Shown: one piece after another, positions 46,162 through 55,934 of the stretch | Numbering within the stretch: position 1 is the stretch's first letter | How the letters are laid out: every line of letters begins with the position of its first letter | Assembly (NCBI RefSeq): GCF_016401385.1 | Contig: NZ_JAEACF010000001.1 | Location: 2,356,001 to 2,420,000, forward strand | Length of the DNA: 64,000 nt | Direction: 5' to 3' | Source of the DNA: Fictibacillus halophilus | GTDB taxonomy: Bacteria; Bacillota; Bacilli; Bacillales; Fictibacillaceae | Notes under the pieces: generated by a model | What the model was told of the DNA's origin: nothing | Database searches by the model: none | Seen by the model: only the letters and a program-made list of their open reading frames with translations | Position numbers and translations under genes: made by a program

Positions 46162-46196
46162 CAAAAAAGTATCATGCGTGTACATCATGATACTTC
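46162..46196 (-). terminator. Terminator of the YndM-like gene
   Basis: AAGTATCATG pairs with CATGATACTT across an 8-base loop, followed by TTTTG on the minus strand. Confidence 0.85.
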
Positions 46197-46202
46197 ATGG
46201 AA

Positions 46203-46661
46203 CTATTCTTCTTCTCTATTTTTATTCCTTGGGTCCTGTTCTTCAGCAAATTCAGTTGCATAGCGAAAACCTGGTCTGAATCTTCTTTGTTGTCTCTGCG
46301 TTCTATCTTTATTTTTTGAAGGCATGTGCTTTAATAAGTATTGATGAACAAAAACTTCCGTAGCAGTAATAATACCTGCTGCGATTACACTTCCCCACGC
46401 AATCTGCAAATAACCATTTAACAGGATTGATCCAAAGATCCAAACCACTACATAAGCTAAAATAAACTCTGCCATTAACGTATTCGTCTTACCTATTCTT
46501 GGCAGGAGAATACGGTCAGCTACGATGTAAGTGATTGCAGTTGTCGTAACCGCAAAGGAAACGATGTCACTAATTGATGCGTCGAAGAAAAGATCAAGTC
46601 CAATCCAAAATGCGATTAAACACACCATTAATTTCATAATAATGACTTTTACTTGTTCCAT
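46203..46661 (-). CDS. yndM: YndM-family (DUF2512) membrane protein
   Basis: The 152-residue protein has four membrane segments in the first 110 residues (KLMVCLIAFWIGLDLF; ADRILLPRIG in a loop; LAYVVVWIFG) and a basic-acidic tail. This is the DUF2512/YndM layout; the function is unknown. AAAGGAGG lies 9 bases before the ATG. It is convergent with the tRNA transcript. Confidence 0.85.
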   Translation of the reverse strand: MEQVKVIIMKLMVCLIAFWIGLDLFFDASISDIVSFAVTTTAITYIVADRILLPRIGKTNTLMAEFILAYVVVWIFGSILLNGYLQIAWGSVIAAGIITATEVFVHQYLLKHMPSKNKDRTQRQQRRFRPGFRYATEFAEEQDPRNKNREEE

Positions 46662-47015
46662 AAAAGAAATCCTCCTTTATCTGTTCCTAGTTTGCAACAA
46701 ATAACGGAGGTTCATACTTCTTCATTTAAATGGATTTTCTACAACGTCTGATTTATTTAGATAGGCTGGAGAATCGTCTCATTTACCTTGTTTAGCATTG
46801 GACTTATCTTTCTATCGAACAAGAACAAGTTTAACCCTCCTCGACATACATGCTTAATAAATGACTTCTTTTAAACAAACAATCCACTATAGAGTTCGTA
46901 TTTTTAAGAAAAAATCGTTCTTGTAACATTTATGAAATATTTCTGTAATATTAGTGAAACCATATTAGCACTTCTCTCGTCTAATAAATAACAAGACATT
47001 GAGGAGGATATAACA
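46662..47015. other. Intergenic region between divergent genes
   Basis: It holds the promoters of the YndM-like and LysM-less secreted protein genes and a possible 23-codon frame listed separately. The stretch 46915-46970 is AT-rich with TTGTAACATTT and CTGTAATATTAG, possibly a promoter, but I could not assign hexamers with proper spacing. Confidence 0.5.
46757..46828 (-). CDS. Possible 23-residue peptide gene
   Basis: TTG at 46828 stands 7 bases after a perfect AGGAGG and opens a 23-codon frame (MFLFDRKISPMLNKVNETIL and three more residues) ending in TAA. The peptide could form an amphipathic helix. There is no terminator and no known relative, so only the ribosome site supports it. Confidence 0.3.
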   Translation of the reverse strand: MFLFDRKISPMLNKVNETILQPI

Positions 47016-47786
47016 TTGAAATTCAAAAAACGTACGGTGATTTTTACAGCAACTGCATTACTAACAATTGGAGTATTAAATAATAATGATTTTGAGAGCA
47101 AGGTAAAAGCGACAGAAACAAAAGTTCCTATTAAAAATGAGGCAATCGCTCCTAAACAATACAATGAAGCTGCAATAAAACAAAAGGATATTGAAGAAGA
47201 TGCAAAATTGCTAGCAGCATTGAAAGTGAACGTTCCTGTTCAACCTCAAAATGAAGAAGCAGTTCAAAAATCAGTTGAAAAAGAAAAAGTAGAACAGCCA
47301 CAGATTTCCGAAGAGCCTAAAGAAAATAAAACCCAAACAACAAAACCTGAACCAAAGCCTGCAGTTCAGCCACAAACAAAAAATGAGGAGGCAACACCTA
47401 AACAAGAAGAGCAAGCACAGTCGAATAAGCCTGAAACTAAAATCATCGACGGTTACACATATGTTAGTTTAATGGATGACACACATGAGAACTTAAAACA
47501 TTTAGTAGCCATCGCAAAGAAACATAATGCTTCTCTTTATGCGATTGAAGATAGTGATTGTTTTGTGATGTATGATAATTCTACCGATCAAATAATTTCG
47601 AGTTTTAGCACGGGTATCAATATGACTTCTATCGAAAACGTAGATGTTCTATACGATATGCACCCTACGATTAAAGAACAGATTCAAGAAGTCATCAAAA
47701 CGGGGGAAGCCATTCAAGTTAAACAGGATGAATTTAATGGCTACCACATTTCAAAAGTTGATGGGAAGATTAGAGTATCGTTTTAA
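47016..47786 (+). CDS. Secreted protein with Pro/Glu/Lys-rich linker, unknown function
   Basis: The start is TTG 47016, 8 bases after GAGGAGG. The 256-residue protein has a signal peptide (residues 1-33, ending VKATE), a long low-complexity middle part (about 60-140, rich in Pro, Gln, Glu, Lys) and a C-terminal domain of about 110 residues (YVSLMDDTHENLKHLVAIAK, NGYHISKVDGKIRVSF). The linker suggests a cell-wall-spanning protein. I do not recognise the C-terminal domain. A terminator follows. Confidence 0.8.
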   Translation: MKFKKRTVIFTATALLTIGVLNNNDFESKVKATETKVPIKNEAIAPKQYNEAAIKQKDIEEDAKLLAALKVNVPVQPQNEEAVQKSVEKEKVEQPQISEEPKENKTQTTKPEPKPAVQPQTKNEEATPKQEEQAQSNKPETKIIDGYTYVSLMDDTHENLKHLVAIAKKHNASLYAIEDSDCFVMYDNSTDQIISSFSTGINMTSIENVDVLYDMHPTIKEQIQEVIKTGEAIQVKQDEFNGYHISKVDGKIRVSF

Positions 47787-47794
47787 AAACATAG

Positions 47795-47822
47795 AAAAAA
47801 GCCCTATTTTGGGGCTTTTTTC
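47795..47822. terminator. Bidirectional terminator between convergent genes
   Basis: AAAAAAGCCC pairs with GGGGCTTTTTT around TATTTT; it serves both strands. Confidence 0.9.
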
Positions 47823-48233
47823 TTATTTCTTTATCTCTTTTAAAGCAACTACTTTCAGCGCCATCAGCTCATCATCGGTTACTTTTTCGAGCAATTTTTC
47901 ATATACCGCTACTTTTTCCTCTTCGTTTAATCCTTTACTTACCTTCTCTCGAATGGCAGCTAATTCTTGAATGGTGTATCTTTCAGAAATAAACTCAACA
48001 GCATCGTTTTTGGTTGTGAACGGTAATTTCTGTTTTGGCGGTGCACCTGTTTCTATGTACTTTCTAATCTCTGGGTCGTCTAGAAGTTTCGAGATTTCAT
48101 CTTCGTTCGACTTTAATTCTTTCGTGATTTCTGTCATCGCTTTTTCAGAAGCGTAATCCATCGTAAAGACGTACATAATGACACCTGTTGTGATAAAAAA
48201 CATCACTACAACACCTAACCACCATTTGATCAC
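47823..48233 (-). CDS. Single-span membrane protein with helical cytoplasmic domain
   Basis: The protein (136 residues from GTG 48233, which has GGGTG 5 bases upstream; the ATG at 48269 lacks a ribosome site) has one membrane segment (WWLGVVVMFFITTGVIMYVF) and a charged helical part of about 110 residues. EISKLLDDPEIRKYIETGA and SKGLNEEEKVAVYEKLLEKV are typical stretches. No family recognised. It is divergent from the phosphodiesterase gene. Confidence 0.7.
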   Translation of the reverse strand: MIKWWLGVVVMFFITTGVIMYVFTMDYASEKAMTEITKELKSNEDEISKLLDDPEIRKYIETGAPPKQKLPFTTKNDAVEFISERYTIQELAAIREKVSKGLNEEEKVAVYEKLLEKVTDDELMALKVVALKEIKK

Positions 48234-48404
48234 TTCATCACCCGCTATACAATGAGATAATTCATTCATAACATAACTTACAATGTTTGGAAAGGAAATG
48301 GTATGATTTTTTATAATTCACACATACACTTTACACGCGTTAGATTTCCGTATGCTATCATTTAATTTAGAATGGTTAATCTTAGCAACTTTTGGAGGAG
48401 TGTT

Positions 48405-49712
48405 ATGTCACGTCTAACCAATCATTTAGTGGTCATCTCATTTGACTGTCTTTCTTCTCTTGATTTCCCTTTGTTCGAGCAACTTCCGCATTTTAAAAAA
48501 ATTTTGAATCAAGGCTCATATTGCAAAAACGTAGAGACGATCTACCCTTCTGTAACGTATCCTTGTCATACTTCAATCGTTACAGGGCGTTTTCCTAAAA
48601 ATCACGGCATCGTAAATAATACGTTAACACAGCCGGGTAAAGCTTCGCCCGATTGGTATTGGCACAGAAAGCATATTAAAGGAACTACTTTATACGATGA
48701 GGCTAAAAAAGCAGGAATGACTACAGGTGCTCTATTATGGCCAGTCACCGCAAGAGCGAACATCGATTACAACATGCCTGAAATTTTTGCGAACCGGAAA
48801 TGGCATCACCAGATTCCTGTTTCTCTCTTAAACGGAAGTAAAAGATATCAACTTGATCTGAACCGCAGATTTGGACATCTGCGTAATGGGTTGAATCAGC
48901 CTGAGCTTGATGATTTTGTTCTGGAATCCACAATACATACGATTAAAACGAAAAAACCACAATTACTGCTAGTCCATTTTGTGGATCTCGATTCACAGAG
49001 GCACTATCATGGCTTTTCTTCTGATGAAGCAATGGATGCGATAAAAAGACATGACAACAGACTCGGCAGAATTTTTGAATCCTTACAGGAAGCCGGAATT
49101 TATGAAGAGACGACGATCGCCGTATTAGGAGATCATAGCGCACTCGATGAGAACAAGGCGATAAAACTGAATGTATTATTTAAGAAACAGAAATTAATAG
49201 AGACTGACTCGAAAGGGGCTATACAAAATTGGAAAGCCTATTGCAAAAGTTGTGATGGATCAGCATATATTTACCTTAAGGATTCATCTGATCTACAAAC
49301 AAAGGAGGTAGTGAAAAAACTTCTAAATCACTTATTGTCTGATGAAAGTAATGGTATTGAAAAGATTTACAATCAAGAACAAGCGGCTATAACAGGTGCT
49401 GATGATCGGTGTGCGTTCATGGTAGAAGCTAGACGAGGTTTTTATTTTAACGAGGAGCATGACGGCTCTTTTCTAAACGAAATTACAGATCAAGATGTGA
49501 GGGTAAAACGGTACACGCATGCTTGTCATGGATATTCTCCTGAAAAAGAAGATTACAATACTATTCTGTTATTAGCAGGTAAAGGGATAAAAAGAAATGT
49601 TGTTGTTCCTTCCATGCACTTAATCGATGAAGGACCAACGTTTGCTAAACTATTAGGTCTAGATTTAGGAAAAACGGATGGTAAAGTCGTACAAGATTTT
49701 TTAACCAACTAG
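48405..49712 (+). CDS. Alkaline-phosphatase-fold nucleotide pyrophosphatase/phosphodiesterase
   Basis: The 435-residue protein matches the type I phosphodiesterase/NPP family: ISFDCLS (metal Asp), the nucleophile threonine in YPSVTYPCHTSIVTG, HFVDLDSQRHYHG and GDHSALDEN (metal ligands). No signal peptide, so it acts in the cytoplasm on nucleotides, nucleotide sugars or phosphodiesters. The ATG at 48405 has GGAGGAG upstream; a longer frame from 48372 has no ribosome site. It is followed after 36 bases by an MFS gene. Confidence 0.9.
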   Translation: MSRLTNHLVVISFDCLSSLDFPLFEQLPHFKKILNQGSYCKNVETIYPSVTYPCHTSIVTGRFPKNHGIVNNTLTQPGKASPDWYWHRKHIKGTTLYDEAKKAGMTTGALLWPVTARANIDYNMPEIFANRKWHHQIPVSLLNGSKRYQLDLNRRFGHLRNGLNQPELDDFVLESTIHTIKTKKPQLLLVHFVDLDSQRHYHGFSSDEAMDAIKRHDNRLGRIFESLQEAGIYEETTIAVLGDHSALDENKAIKLNVLFKKQKLIETDSKGAIQNWKAYCKSCDGSAYIYLKDSSDLQTKEVVKKLLNHLLSDESNGIEKIYNQEQAAITGADDRCAFMVEARRGFYFNEEHDGSFLNEITDQDVRVKRYTHACHGYSPEKEDYNTILLLAGKGIKRNVVVPSMHLIDEGPTFAKLLGLDLGKTDGKVVQDFLTN

Positions 49713-49748
49713 TTTTTACTGAATTCTAGTATAGAGAGGACAAAACCT

Positions 49749-51020
49749 ATGAAACGGTTTACGAAAGAAGAGAATAGCTGGATGTACTATGATTGGGCAA
49801 ACTCAGCGTATTCAATCATTATCTCAACAGCTGTATTTCCTTTGTTCTTTAAAGCAGCTGCGACAAATGCAGGAGTCAGTTCATCGGATTCCACAGCTTA
49901 TTTGGGGTATACAATCGCGATCGCTACATTTATATTAGCGATGCTGAGCCCTGTACTAGGAACAATTGCAGATTATAAAGGATTAAAGAAACGATTCTTC
50001 ACATTCTTTTTTGCACTTGGTCTTATTTCTACCGCATCATTAGCTTTTATCCCAAGTGATCAATGGCTCTTATTATTAATTTTTTATACGCTAACTGCGA
50101 TCGGTTCTAGCGGATCCAATGTCTTTTATGATGCTTTTATTACCGATGTAACAACGGAAGAAAGAATGAACAGAGTTTCTTCTAGAGGATTCGGATTAGG
50201 ATATATCGGGAGTACGATTCCTTTTTTAATCAGTATCGCAATCATTGTGTTGGCACAAAATGAAGTTCTGCCGATCTCAACTACAATAGCAAGTAAAATC
50301 GCCTTTTTGATCACTGCGATTTGGTGGGGAATTTTTACGATTCCTATGTTGAAGAACGTTTATCAAAAATACGGTATCGAACGCGAACCAAAGCCTTTGA
50401 TCAACAGCTTTAAGCGTTTAGGTAAAACAATGAAAGAAATTAGAAAGTATCGGGCTCTGTTTTTATTTCTACTCGCTTATTTCTTTTATATCGATGGAGT
50501 CGGAACGATTATTACGATGTCCACAGCTTACGGTTCCGATCTTGGCATTAGTTCTACTAACCTTTTAATCATTCTTTTTGTCACACAAGTCGTCGCTGCC
50601 CCTTTTGCCATTCTATACGGAAGGTTAGCAGAAAGATTTACAGGTAAGAAGATGCTTTACGTTGGAATAGTGGTCTACATTATCGTTTGTATTTATGCTT
50701 ATTTCTTAAAAACAACAATGGATTTCTGGATTCTAGCCATGCTAGTGGCTACGTCTCAAGGTGGAATTCAAGCGTTAAGCCGTGCCTATTTTGCTAAATT
50801 AGTTCCGAAAGAAAACTCGAACGAATTCTTTGGCTTTTATAATATTTTCGGAAAGTTCGCATCCATTATGGGACCGTTGTTAATCGCCGTAACCGCTCAA
50901 GTGACTGGAAACTCTGCTAGTGCTGTGTTCAGCCTTGTGGTTCTGTTCATCATTGGTATTACGATTCTTATGTTTGTTCCAGAACCGAAAGTAGATTCAT
51001 CTCATACGATCAGTGCATAG
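49749..51020 (+). CDS. yxiO: MFS transporter of the Atg22/YxiO family
   Basis: The 423-residue protein has 12 membrane segments and the family N-terminus SWMYYDWANSAYS (residues 9-21), with DAFITDV and GGIQALSRAYFAKLVP further on. The family includes vacuolar Atg22 amino acid effluxers and B. subtilis YxiO; bacterial substrates are unknown. GAGAGGA precedes the ATG. It may be cotranscribed with the phosphodiesterase. A terminator follows. Confidence 0.88.
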   Translation: MKRFTKEENSWMYYDWANSAYSIIISTAVFPLFFKAAATNAGVSSSDSTAYLGYTIAIATFILAMLSPVLGTIADYKGLKKRFFTFFFALGLISTASLAFIPSDQWLLLLIFYTLTAIGSSGSNVFYDAFITDVTTEERMNRVSSRGFGLGYIGSTIPFLISIAIIVLAQNEVLPISTTIASKIAFLITAIWWGIFTIPMLKNVYQKYGIEREPKPLINSFKRLGKTMKEIRKYRALFLFLLAYFFYIDGVGTIITMSTAYGSDLGISSTNLLIILFVTQVVAAPFAILYGRLAERFTGKKMLYVGIVVYIIVCIYAYFLKTTMDFWILAMLVATSQGGIQALSRAYFAKLVPKENSNEFFGFYNIFGKFASIMGPLLIAVTAQVTGNSASAVFSLVVLFIIGITILMFVPEPKVDSSHTISA

Positions 51021-51021
51021 A

Positions 51022-51066
51022 AAAAAACTGCTCTCTAGGACAAAACCTAGCGAGCAGTTTTTTTTT
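51022..51066. terminator. Bidirectional terminator between yxiO and the M14 peptidase gene
   Basis: AAACTGCTC...CTAGG pairs with CCTAG..GAGCAGTTT around ACAAAA, followed by a long T-run; both genes converge on it. Confidence 0.9.
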
Positions 51067-51069
51067 GAA

Positions 51070-52260
51070 CTATTTTACAATCCACTTTGGTCCAAGGATG
51101 GTTTGAATGCGATAAAAATTACCATATGCTGCATTCGCTTTATACGTCCCTGGATACAGGCTCGCTGCTGCCATCTTATGATTTACATGAGGACGATCAT
51201 GCAAAGGAACTCTTTGAGTAAGCGTAATGGTTTTCGTTAAAGGTGTAATACGTTTCTCCCAACGCTTATCCCCTTCTACTGCCATATAAAGTCCAGCCTT
51301 TTTGTTTCTTGTCCACTCTTCGTTAATGATTGTGATCGGTGGATTCGTCTCACCTGCATATGGAGCAAGTTCAAACGTGAAGCCAGGACGTTTAAAGGTT
51401 TGAATAAACCAGTCTTTGTATCCACCACCACTTGATAACTGTGTATCAGGAGGAATGAGTCGATAGCCTGTCATGTTTGCCAGGGCCGTACCAAGCGTTT
51501 TGTCCCCTTCAAAGGTGTTTGTTCCATAATTAAAATGGTAGTATAGTATTCTTCCAGCTGTATGATAAGAATTGGTGATTTCAGGATCTACTAAATATGT
51601 AAGAGCAGACACCGCTTTTGCTTCTTTTGTTACAAGTGGAGCACTCCCCTTGTAGTCTTTGTAAGAAGGCGCTTTTGCATTATTTGAAATCTGTTCCCAA
51701 CGCGCAGGATATTGTCTGTTCAGATCAATCCCTTGTGCGTTCGACTTCCATCTTTTAAAATCCTTGCTTCCACCATTCATCTTGATGAGGTTAGCATGAG
51801 CTGTTGCAGGAAAAGCAGATAAGCCTTTTTGCTGAAGTGTGACACCATCTGGGTTAGTCATTGGTACAAACCAGATCGACGTATTATTCAATACGTTTGC
51901 CACATTGTAACCGTCCATCGTACTGTTCGATACATAGCGTTCACTATATTGATCGATCATTTCCATTACGATATTTGTCGTCATCCACTCTCTGGCATGA
52001 TGGGATGCATTGTAAAGAACTGTTGCATCACCTCTCCCCAGCTTCACCGCCCAGATGTCCCTGCCATACGGAGTTTTTCCAAGAGACCGGTATTGGACTA
52101 ATCCAGGATATTTTTGAGCAAGGGTTTTAATGTTACTCGTCATCGTTTCATATGTATACGTTTGATTTGGATTTACATAGCTTGCTGCTTCTCCCTTATA
52201 ACTCCAAAGCGATAAGCTTCCAAGCAATATCCCCATTAACACCGCTAAACCTTTTTTCAA
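51070..52260 (-). CDS. Secreted M14-family zinc carboxypeptidase
   Basis: The 396-residue protein has a signal peptide (residues 1-26, ending GEAAS), an M14 domain with the zinc ligands HHARE and the later SYHTAG, substrate residues in GIDLNRQYPARW and catalytic Glu in FTFELAPY, and a C-terminal SH3-like wall-binding region (about 315-396). It may cut gamma-D-glutamyl-diaminopimelate bonds or protein C-termini. TTG 52260 is 8 bases after AAGGAG; the ATG at 52284 overlaps that site. Confidence 0.9.
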   Translation of the reverse strand: MKKGLAVLMGILLGSLSLWSYKGEAASYVNPNQTYTYETMTSNIKTLAQKYPGLVQYRSLGKTPYGRDIWAVKLGRGDATVLYNASHHAREWMTTNIVMEMIDQYSERYVSNSTMDGYNVANVLNNTSIWFVPMTNPDGVTLQQKGLSAFPATAHANLIKMNGGSKDFKRWKSNAQGIDLNRQYPARWEQISNNAKAPSYKDYKGSAPLVTKEAKAVSALTYLVDPEITNSYHTAGRILYYHFNYGTNTFEGDKTLGTALANMTGYRLIPPDTQLSSGGGYKDWFIQTFKRPGFTFELAPYAGETNPPITIINEEWTRNKKAGLYMAVEGDKRWEKRITPLTKTITLTQRVPLHDRPHVNHKMAAASLYPGTYKANAAYGNFYRIQTILGPKWIVK

Positions 52261-52525
52261 ATTCTTCTCTCCTTCCAAAAGCACTCTATTATTATTTGGA
52301 TATATTAATAGTATAGATAAGGAAATGTATAGCTTCGCATGAGGATAGTCGCCTTTAATATTTCAATTTGATTACTGCAATTAAGTCAAATTTCACATAA
52401 ATTTGGTATATAAAAGTAAATAAAAAGCTTTATTGTATAAATTTATTCATATTCGGTTTTGCTTGCTTCAAATTATGGGAAGAGTATTAGGACGAGGATG
52501 ACATAATGAAGAGGGAATGCAGAAA

Positions 52526-53422
52526 ATGAATGAGAATCAGACCAGTACTTCTAAAAAAAAAGCAGCTGTTCCAGATCGGCAATACTTTTTTCCAGTACAG
52601 ATTATTGAATATTTTATTGAAGAAGGCAAAGCTTCTTTACAGGTTACTAACTTAGCACAATTCATTTTATCTTTTATGGCAGGAGCTTTTATCGCCTTTG
52701 GCGCACTAGGTTCTGTTTTGTTATCCATGGGCGTAGACACAACAGGTACCTATAACCTCTTATCTGGTGTTGGTTTCGCGATCGGCTATACGATGATTTT
52801 TCTATCAGGCTCGATTCTTTTTACAGAGATCAATGTCTTACTGCCAAGTTATATTTTACAAAGTAAGTACTGGATCAGTAAAAAGGTACTGCGGTTTTGG
52901 GGAATCTGTTATATTGGTAACTTTTTAGGCGCACTATTTGTTGGGTTTCTCCTAAATATGTCAGGCTCATTAGACAAAGAATTTTATGAGACACTTTTGA
53001 AATTCATGGAAAAAAAGATGGAGTTTACTGAACGAGGAACATGGGGTTGGTTTCAAGTACTGTTCTCTGGTATTCTTGCAAACTGGCTCATCGGAATTGC
53101 AGCTGTTCTGGCTACCGCAGCACGCGATGTAATGGGTAAAATATTTGGTATCCTTTTACCGGTTATCATATTTGAAGCAGGAAATTTCCAACACGCCGTG
53201 GCGAATATGGGGTATTTTAGCATCACCGTGCTCGAAGGCTTTGAATACAGTTGGTATGAATTTATCCTTCTTAATTTAATTCCTGCTACGATCGGTAACT
53301 TAATTGGTGGAGGTATATTGGTGTCATTATTACTCTCCTTTGCTTTTAAAGACGACATTGATGATGATATCGTAAAAGAAGAAGAAGAGGAAGTTGAGAA
53401 ATTAAAACATAAGATGGAATAG
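52526..53422 (+). CDS. Formate/nitrite transporter (FNT) family channel
   Basis: The 298-residue protein has six membrane segments in the region 45-270 and FNT landmarks (FMAGAFIAFGALG, LSGSILFTEINVLLPS, GNFLGALFVGFLL, NLIPATIGNLIGGGILV). The N-terminal 30 and C-terminal 25 residues are highly charged (KEEEEEVEKLKHKM). Formate, nitrite or hydrosulfide are known substrates; this one is unassigned. ATG 52526 is 8 bases after GAGGGA; ATG 52517 abuts that site. Confidence 0.9.
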   Translation: MNENQTSTSKKKAAVPDRQYFFPVQIIEYFIEEGKASLQVTNLAQFILSFMAGAFIAFGALGSVLLSMGVDTTGTYNLLSGVGFAIGYTMIFLSGSILFTEINVLLPSYILQSKYWISKKVLRFWGICYIGNFLGALFVGFLLNMSGSLDKEFYETLLKFMEKKMEFTERGTWGWFQVLFSGILANWLIGIAAVLATAARDVMGKIFGILLPVIIFEAGNFQHAVANMGYFSITVLEGFEYSWYEFILLNLIPATIGNLIGGGILVSLLLSFAFKDDIDDDIVKEEEEEVEKLKHKME

Positions 53423-53437
53423 TAAAAGAAACTTCTA

Positions 53438-53475
53438 AACACCTTTATTGTGATATACAGTAAAGGTGTTTTTTG
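53438..53475 (+). terminator. Terminator of the FNT gene
   Basis: AACACCTTTA pairs with TAAAGGTGTT across a 13-base loop, followed by TTTTG. Confidence 0.88.
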
Positions 53476-53519
53476 TTAGAGTTTCAGTAAGAATATGATT
53501 TTTTATAGGAGATGAACCA

Positions 53520-54428
53520 ATGCCTTATCAAACGAAACTTGCTTTTACATATGTAGCGATCGGCGCATCTCTTTGGGGAATTATCGGTTTCTTCGTTAAA
53601 GAGCTCTCCTTGGCAGGTTTTACATCGTTACAAATCGTCTTTTTAAGAGCTGCTAGCGCATTTCTATTATTCCTTGCATGGATTGTTTTTAAGAACCCTG
53701 CTCTACTAAGGATTCAGTTAAAAGATACTTGGTATTTCTTAGGTACGGGGATATTAAGTGTATCCTTTTTTAATTGGTGTTATTTTACGACTATTCAAAC
53801 GTCATCACTCGCTATTGCAGCTATTCTTTTATATACAGCTCCAGCTTTTGTGCTTGTGATTTCAGCAATTGTATTTAAAGAACAGTTAACCCGTCAGAAG
53901 CTGTTTGCCCTCGCCGCTACTTTCTTGGGCTGTACACTCGTCTCAGGTTTGTTCTCTGCTCAATTAGAACTTTCACTGACGAGTCTTTTAATAGGTTTAG
54001 GAGCAGGTTTTGGCTATTCCCTTTACAGTATTTTTGGAAAGTTAGCTAGTCAAAAATATGAAACATTAACCATCAGCATCTACACTTTTTTCTTTGCCTT
54101 GCTTGCTCTATATCCTATCAGTGATATAATCTCTACTGATATCCAGGTTTTTAGCCCCTTCGTTGTAATGAATGTAATCGGTCTTGGTCTTTTTCCAACC
54201 GTATTTGCCTACTGGTTCTACACACAAGGTTTACAGCAGATGGACGCAAGCAAAGCATCTATTGTATCTACTATTGAACCTGTTGTAGCTACCTTGATGG
54301 GTATAGTGTTATACAAAGAATCCATTTCATTTGTTCAAAGTATCGGTATTCTATTCGTATTGGGTGCCGTTCTTATGTTACAAGAACGAACAAGAAAAAA
54401 CATTCAAATCTCCGCCGTTCAAAAATAG
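53520..54428 (+). CDS. DMT-superfamily (EamA) transporter
   Basis: The 302-residue protein has ten membrane segments in two EamA repeats (GASLWGIIGFFVKELS ... LLYTAPAFVLVISAIVFKE and the second FGYSLYSIFGKLASQ ... GIVLYKESISF). Relatives export amino acids or purine/metabolite derivatives; the substrate is unknown. GGAGATG lies before the ATG. A shared terminator follows. Confidence 0.9.
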   Translation: MPYQTKLAFTYVAIGASLWGIIGFFVKELSLAGFTSLQIVFLRAASAFLLFLAWIVFKNPALLRIQLKDTWYFLGTGILSVSFFNWCYFTTIQTSSLAIAAILLYTAPAFVLVISAIVFKEQLTRQKLFALAATFLGCTLVSGLFSAQLELSLTSLLIGLGAGFGYSLYSIFGKLASQKYETLTISIYTFFFALLALYPISDIISTDIQVFSPFVVMNVIGLGLFPTVFAYWFYTQGLQQMDASKASIVSTIEPVVATLMGIVLYKESISFVQSIGILFVLGAVLMLQERTRKNIQISAVQK

Positions 54429-54434
54429 CAACAT

Positions 54435-54466
54435 AAAAAAGTGCAGCATTGTCGCTGCACTTTTTT
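54435..54466. terminator. Bidirectional terminator between EamA and amino acid ABC genes
   Basis: AAAAAAGTGCAGC pairs with GCTGCACTTTTTT around ATTGTC. Confidence 0.93.
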
Positions 54467-54472
54467 GTATCT

Positions 54473-55207
54473 TTATAGAATAGAGCTTAAGAAATCTTTC
54501 GTGCGTTCTTCTTTTGGCGCTTCAAAAAGCTCTTCTGGCTTACCTCTTTCCCAAATCTGTCCATCGTGCATGTAAACGACCTCATCTGCTACTTCTTTTG
54601 CAAACCCCATCTCATGGGTTACGACGACCATCGTCATGCCTTCTTGCGCAAGCTCTTTCATCGTGGCTAGCACTTCTCCTACAAGTTCTGGATCGAGTGC
54701 TGATGTAGGTTCATCAAACAGCATGATATCTGGTTTCATCGCAAGCGCTCTTGCAATAGCAACACGCTGCTTCTGTCCACCTGATAATTTGGCTGGATAA
54801 ACATGTGCTTTATCAGAAAGACCCACTTTCCCAAGTAAAGCTTTTGCTTCCTGTTCAGCTTCTGATTTATTTTGATTTTTCACATGAAGAGGAGCTTCCA
54901 TCACATTTTCCAATACCGTTTTGTGAGGAAATAAGTTAAAATGCTGAAAAACCATCCCAACTCTTTGACGTACTTCGTTTAAGTTATGTGTTTTAGGATC
55001 GATTTCTTCTCCTTCGATGACGATCTTACCACCATTTTTGATCTCTAGGAAATTGATGCATCGAAGCAGCGTGCTTTTTCCAGATCCACTAGCACCAATT
55101 AAGACGACTACTTCGCTCTCTTGTACGTTTAAATTCACTTCTTTTAATACTTCTAGATTTCCAAAACTCTTCTTTAAGTTTTCAATGCGTATCATCTCTT
55201 TTTTCAA
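54473..55207 (-). CDS. Polar amino acid ABC importer ATP-binding protein (GlnQ-like)
   Basis: The 244-residue ATPase has Walker [11 protein letters not shown]-loop in [11 protein letters not shown], signature LSGGQKQR, Walker [15 protein letters not shown] and His switch VTHEMG, all typical of the PAAT class. TTG 55207 is 8 bases after AGGAGG; GTG 55216 is too close and ATG 55195 has no site. It follows the permease by 12 bases. Confidence 0.93.
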   Translation of the reverse strand: MKKEMIRIENLKKSFGNLEVLKEVNLNVQESEVVVLIGASGSGKSTLLRCINFLEIKNGGKIVIEGEEIDPKTHNLNEVRQRVGMVFQHFNLFPHKTVLENVMEAPLHVKNQNKSEAEQEAKALLGKVGLSDKAHVYPAKLSGGQKQRVAIARALAMKPDIMLFDEPTSALDPELVGEVLATMKELAQEGMTMVVVTHEMGFAKEVADEVVYMHDGQIWERGKPEELFEAPKEERTKDFLSSIL

Positions 55208-55219
55208 ATCAGACACCTC

Positions 55220-55879
55220 CTATTCCCCAGCTGATAGTTTCTTTTCTAATAGATTAACAAGTAATGTGAAAAGAAGAACGAGTATTAGATAGTATAGTCC
55301 AACGATTATCAGGTACGTCATCTCATCAAATGTTCGGGATCCTTGTGTTGTTGCTATACTGAACAGCTCGTTAAGGGCAATAAACGATGCAAGTGATGAA
55401 TCCTTCAGACCGATAATAAATTGGTTGCCTAAAGGAGGTAGTGCTCGTTTAAAGGCTTGAGGCAGGATGATCCTTCTCATCGCCAACCCATACGTCATAC
55501 CTAAAGAGCGTCCTGCTTCCATCTGACCTTTGTCTACCGACTGAATTGAGCCTCTGAAGATCTCTGCAATATAAGCACCATTATGCATGGCAAGTCCAAA
55601 TGCTGCTGACCAGAAGGCGGAAATCCCTAATTCCGCCAGACCGAAGTAAAAGATAAAAATCTGTACGATCAGCGGTGTACCACGGATGAGTGCAATATAA
55701 ATATTCGCGATCCAATTTAGGACTTTGATTCCAGAGATTTTAAATAATGCAAATACAAGTCCAATCCCCGTACCTATTAAGATGGATACAAAGGTAAGTT
55801 GAAGCGTGATCCAAAGCCCCTTCATGAAGAGTGGATAACTTTCTACTAATACGTCTAAAATGTGTGCGAGATCAAACAT
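55220..55879 (-). CDS. Polar amino acid ABC importer permease (GlnP-like)
   Basis: The 219-residue permease has about five membrane segments and the HisM-type EAA motif EAGRSLGMTYGLAMRRIILP (residues about 121-140). IALIRGTPLIVQIFIFYFGL is the conserved N-terminal loop. AAAAGGGGAGG lies before the ATG. It stands between the binding-protein gene, from which an attenuating terminator separates it, and the ATPase gene. Confidence 0.93.
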   Translation of the reverse strand: MFDLAHILDVLVESYPLFMKGLWITLQLTFVSILIGTGIGLVFALFKISGIKVLNWIANIYIALIRGTPLIVQIFIFYFGLAELGISAFWSAAFGLAMHNGAYIAEIFRGSIQSVDKGQMEAGRSLGMTYGLAMRRIILPQAFKRALPPLGNQFIIGLKDSSLASFIALNELFSIATTQGSRTFDEMTYLIIVGLYYLILVLLFTLLVNLLEKKLSAGE

Positions 55880-55934
55880 GCCATTGTCCTCCCCTTTTCA
55901 TTCTCTTTGTGAATGGTGTTTAGATATGTTTGGA

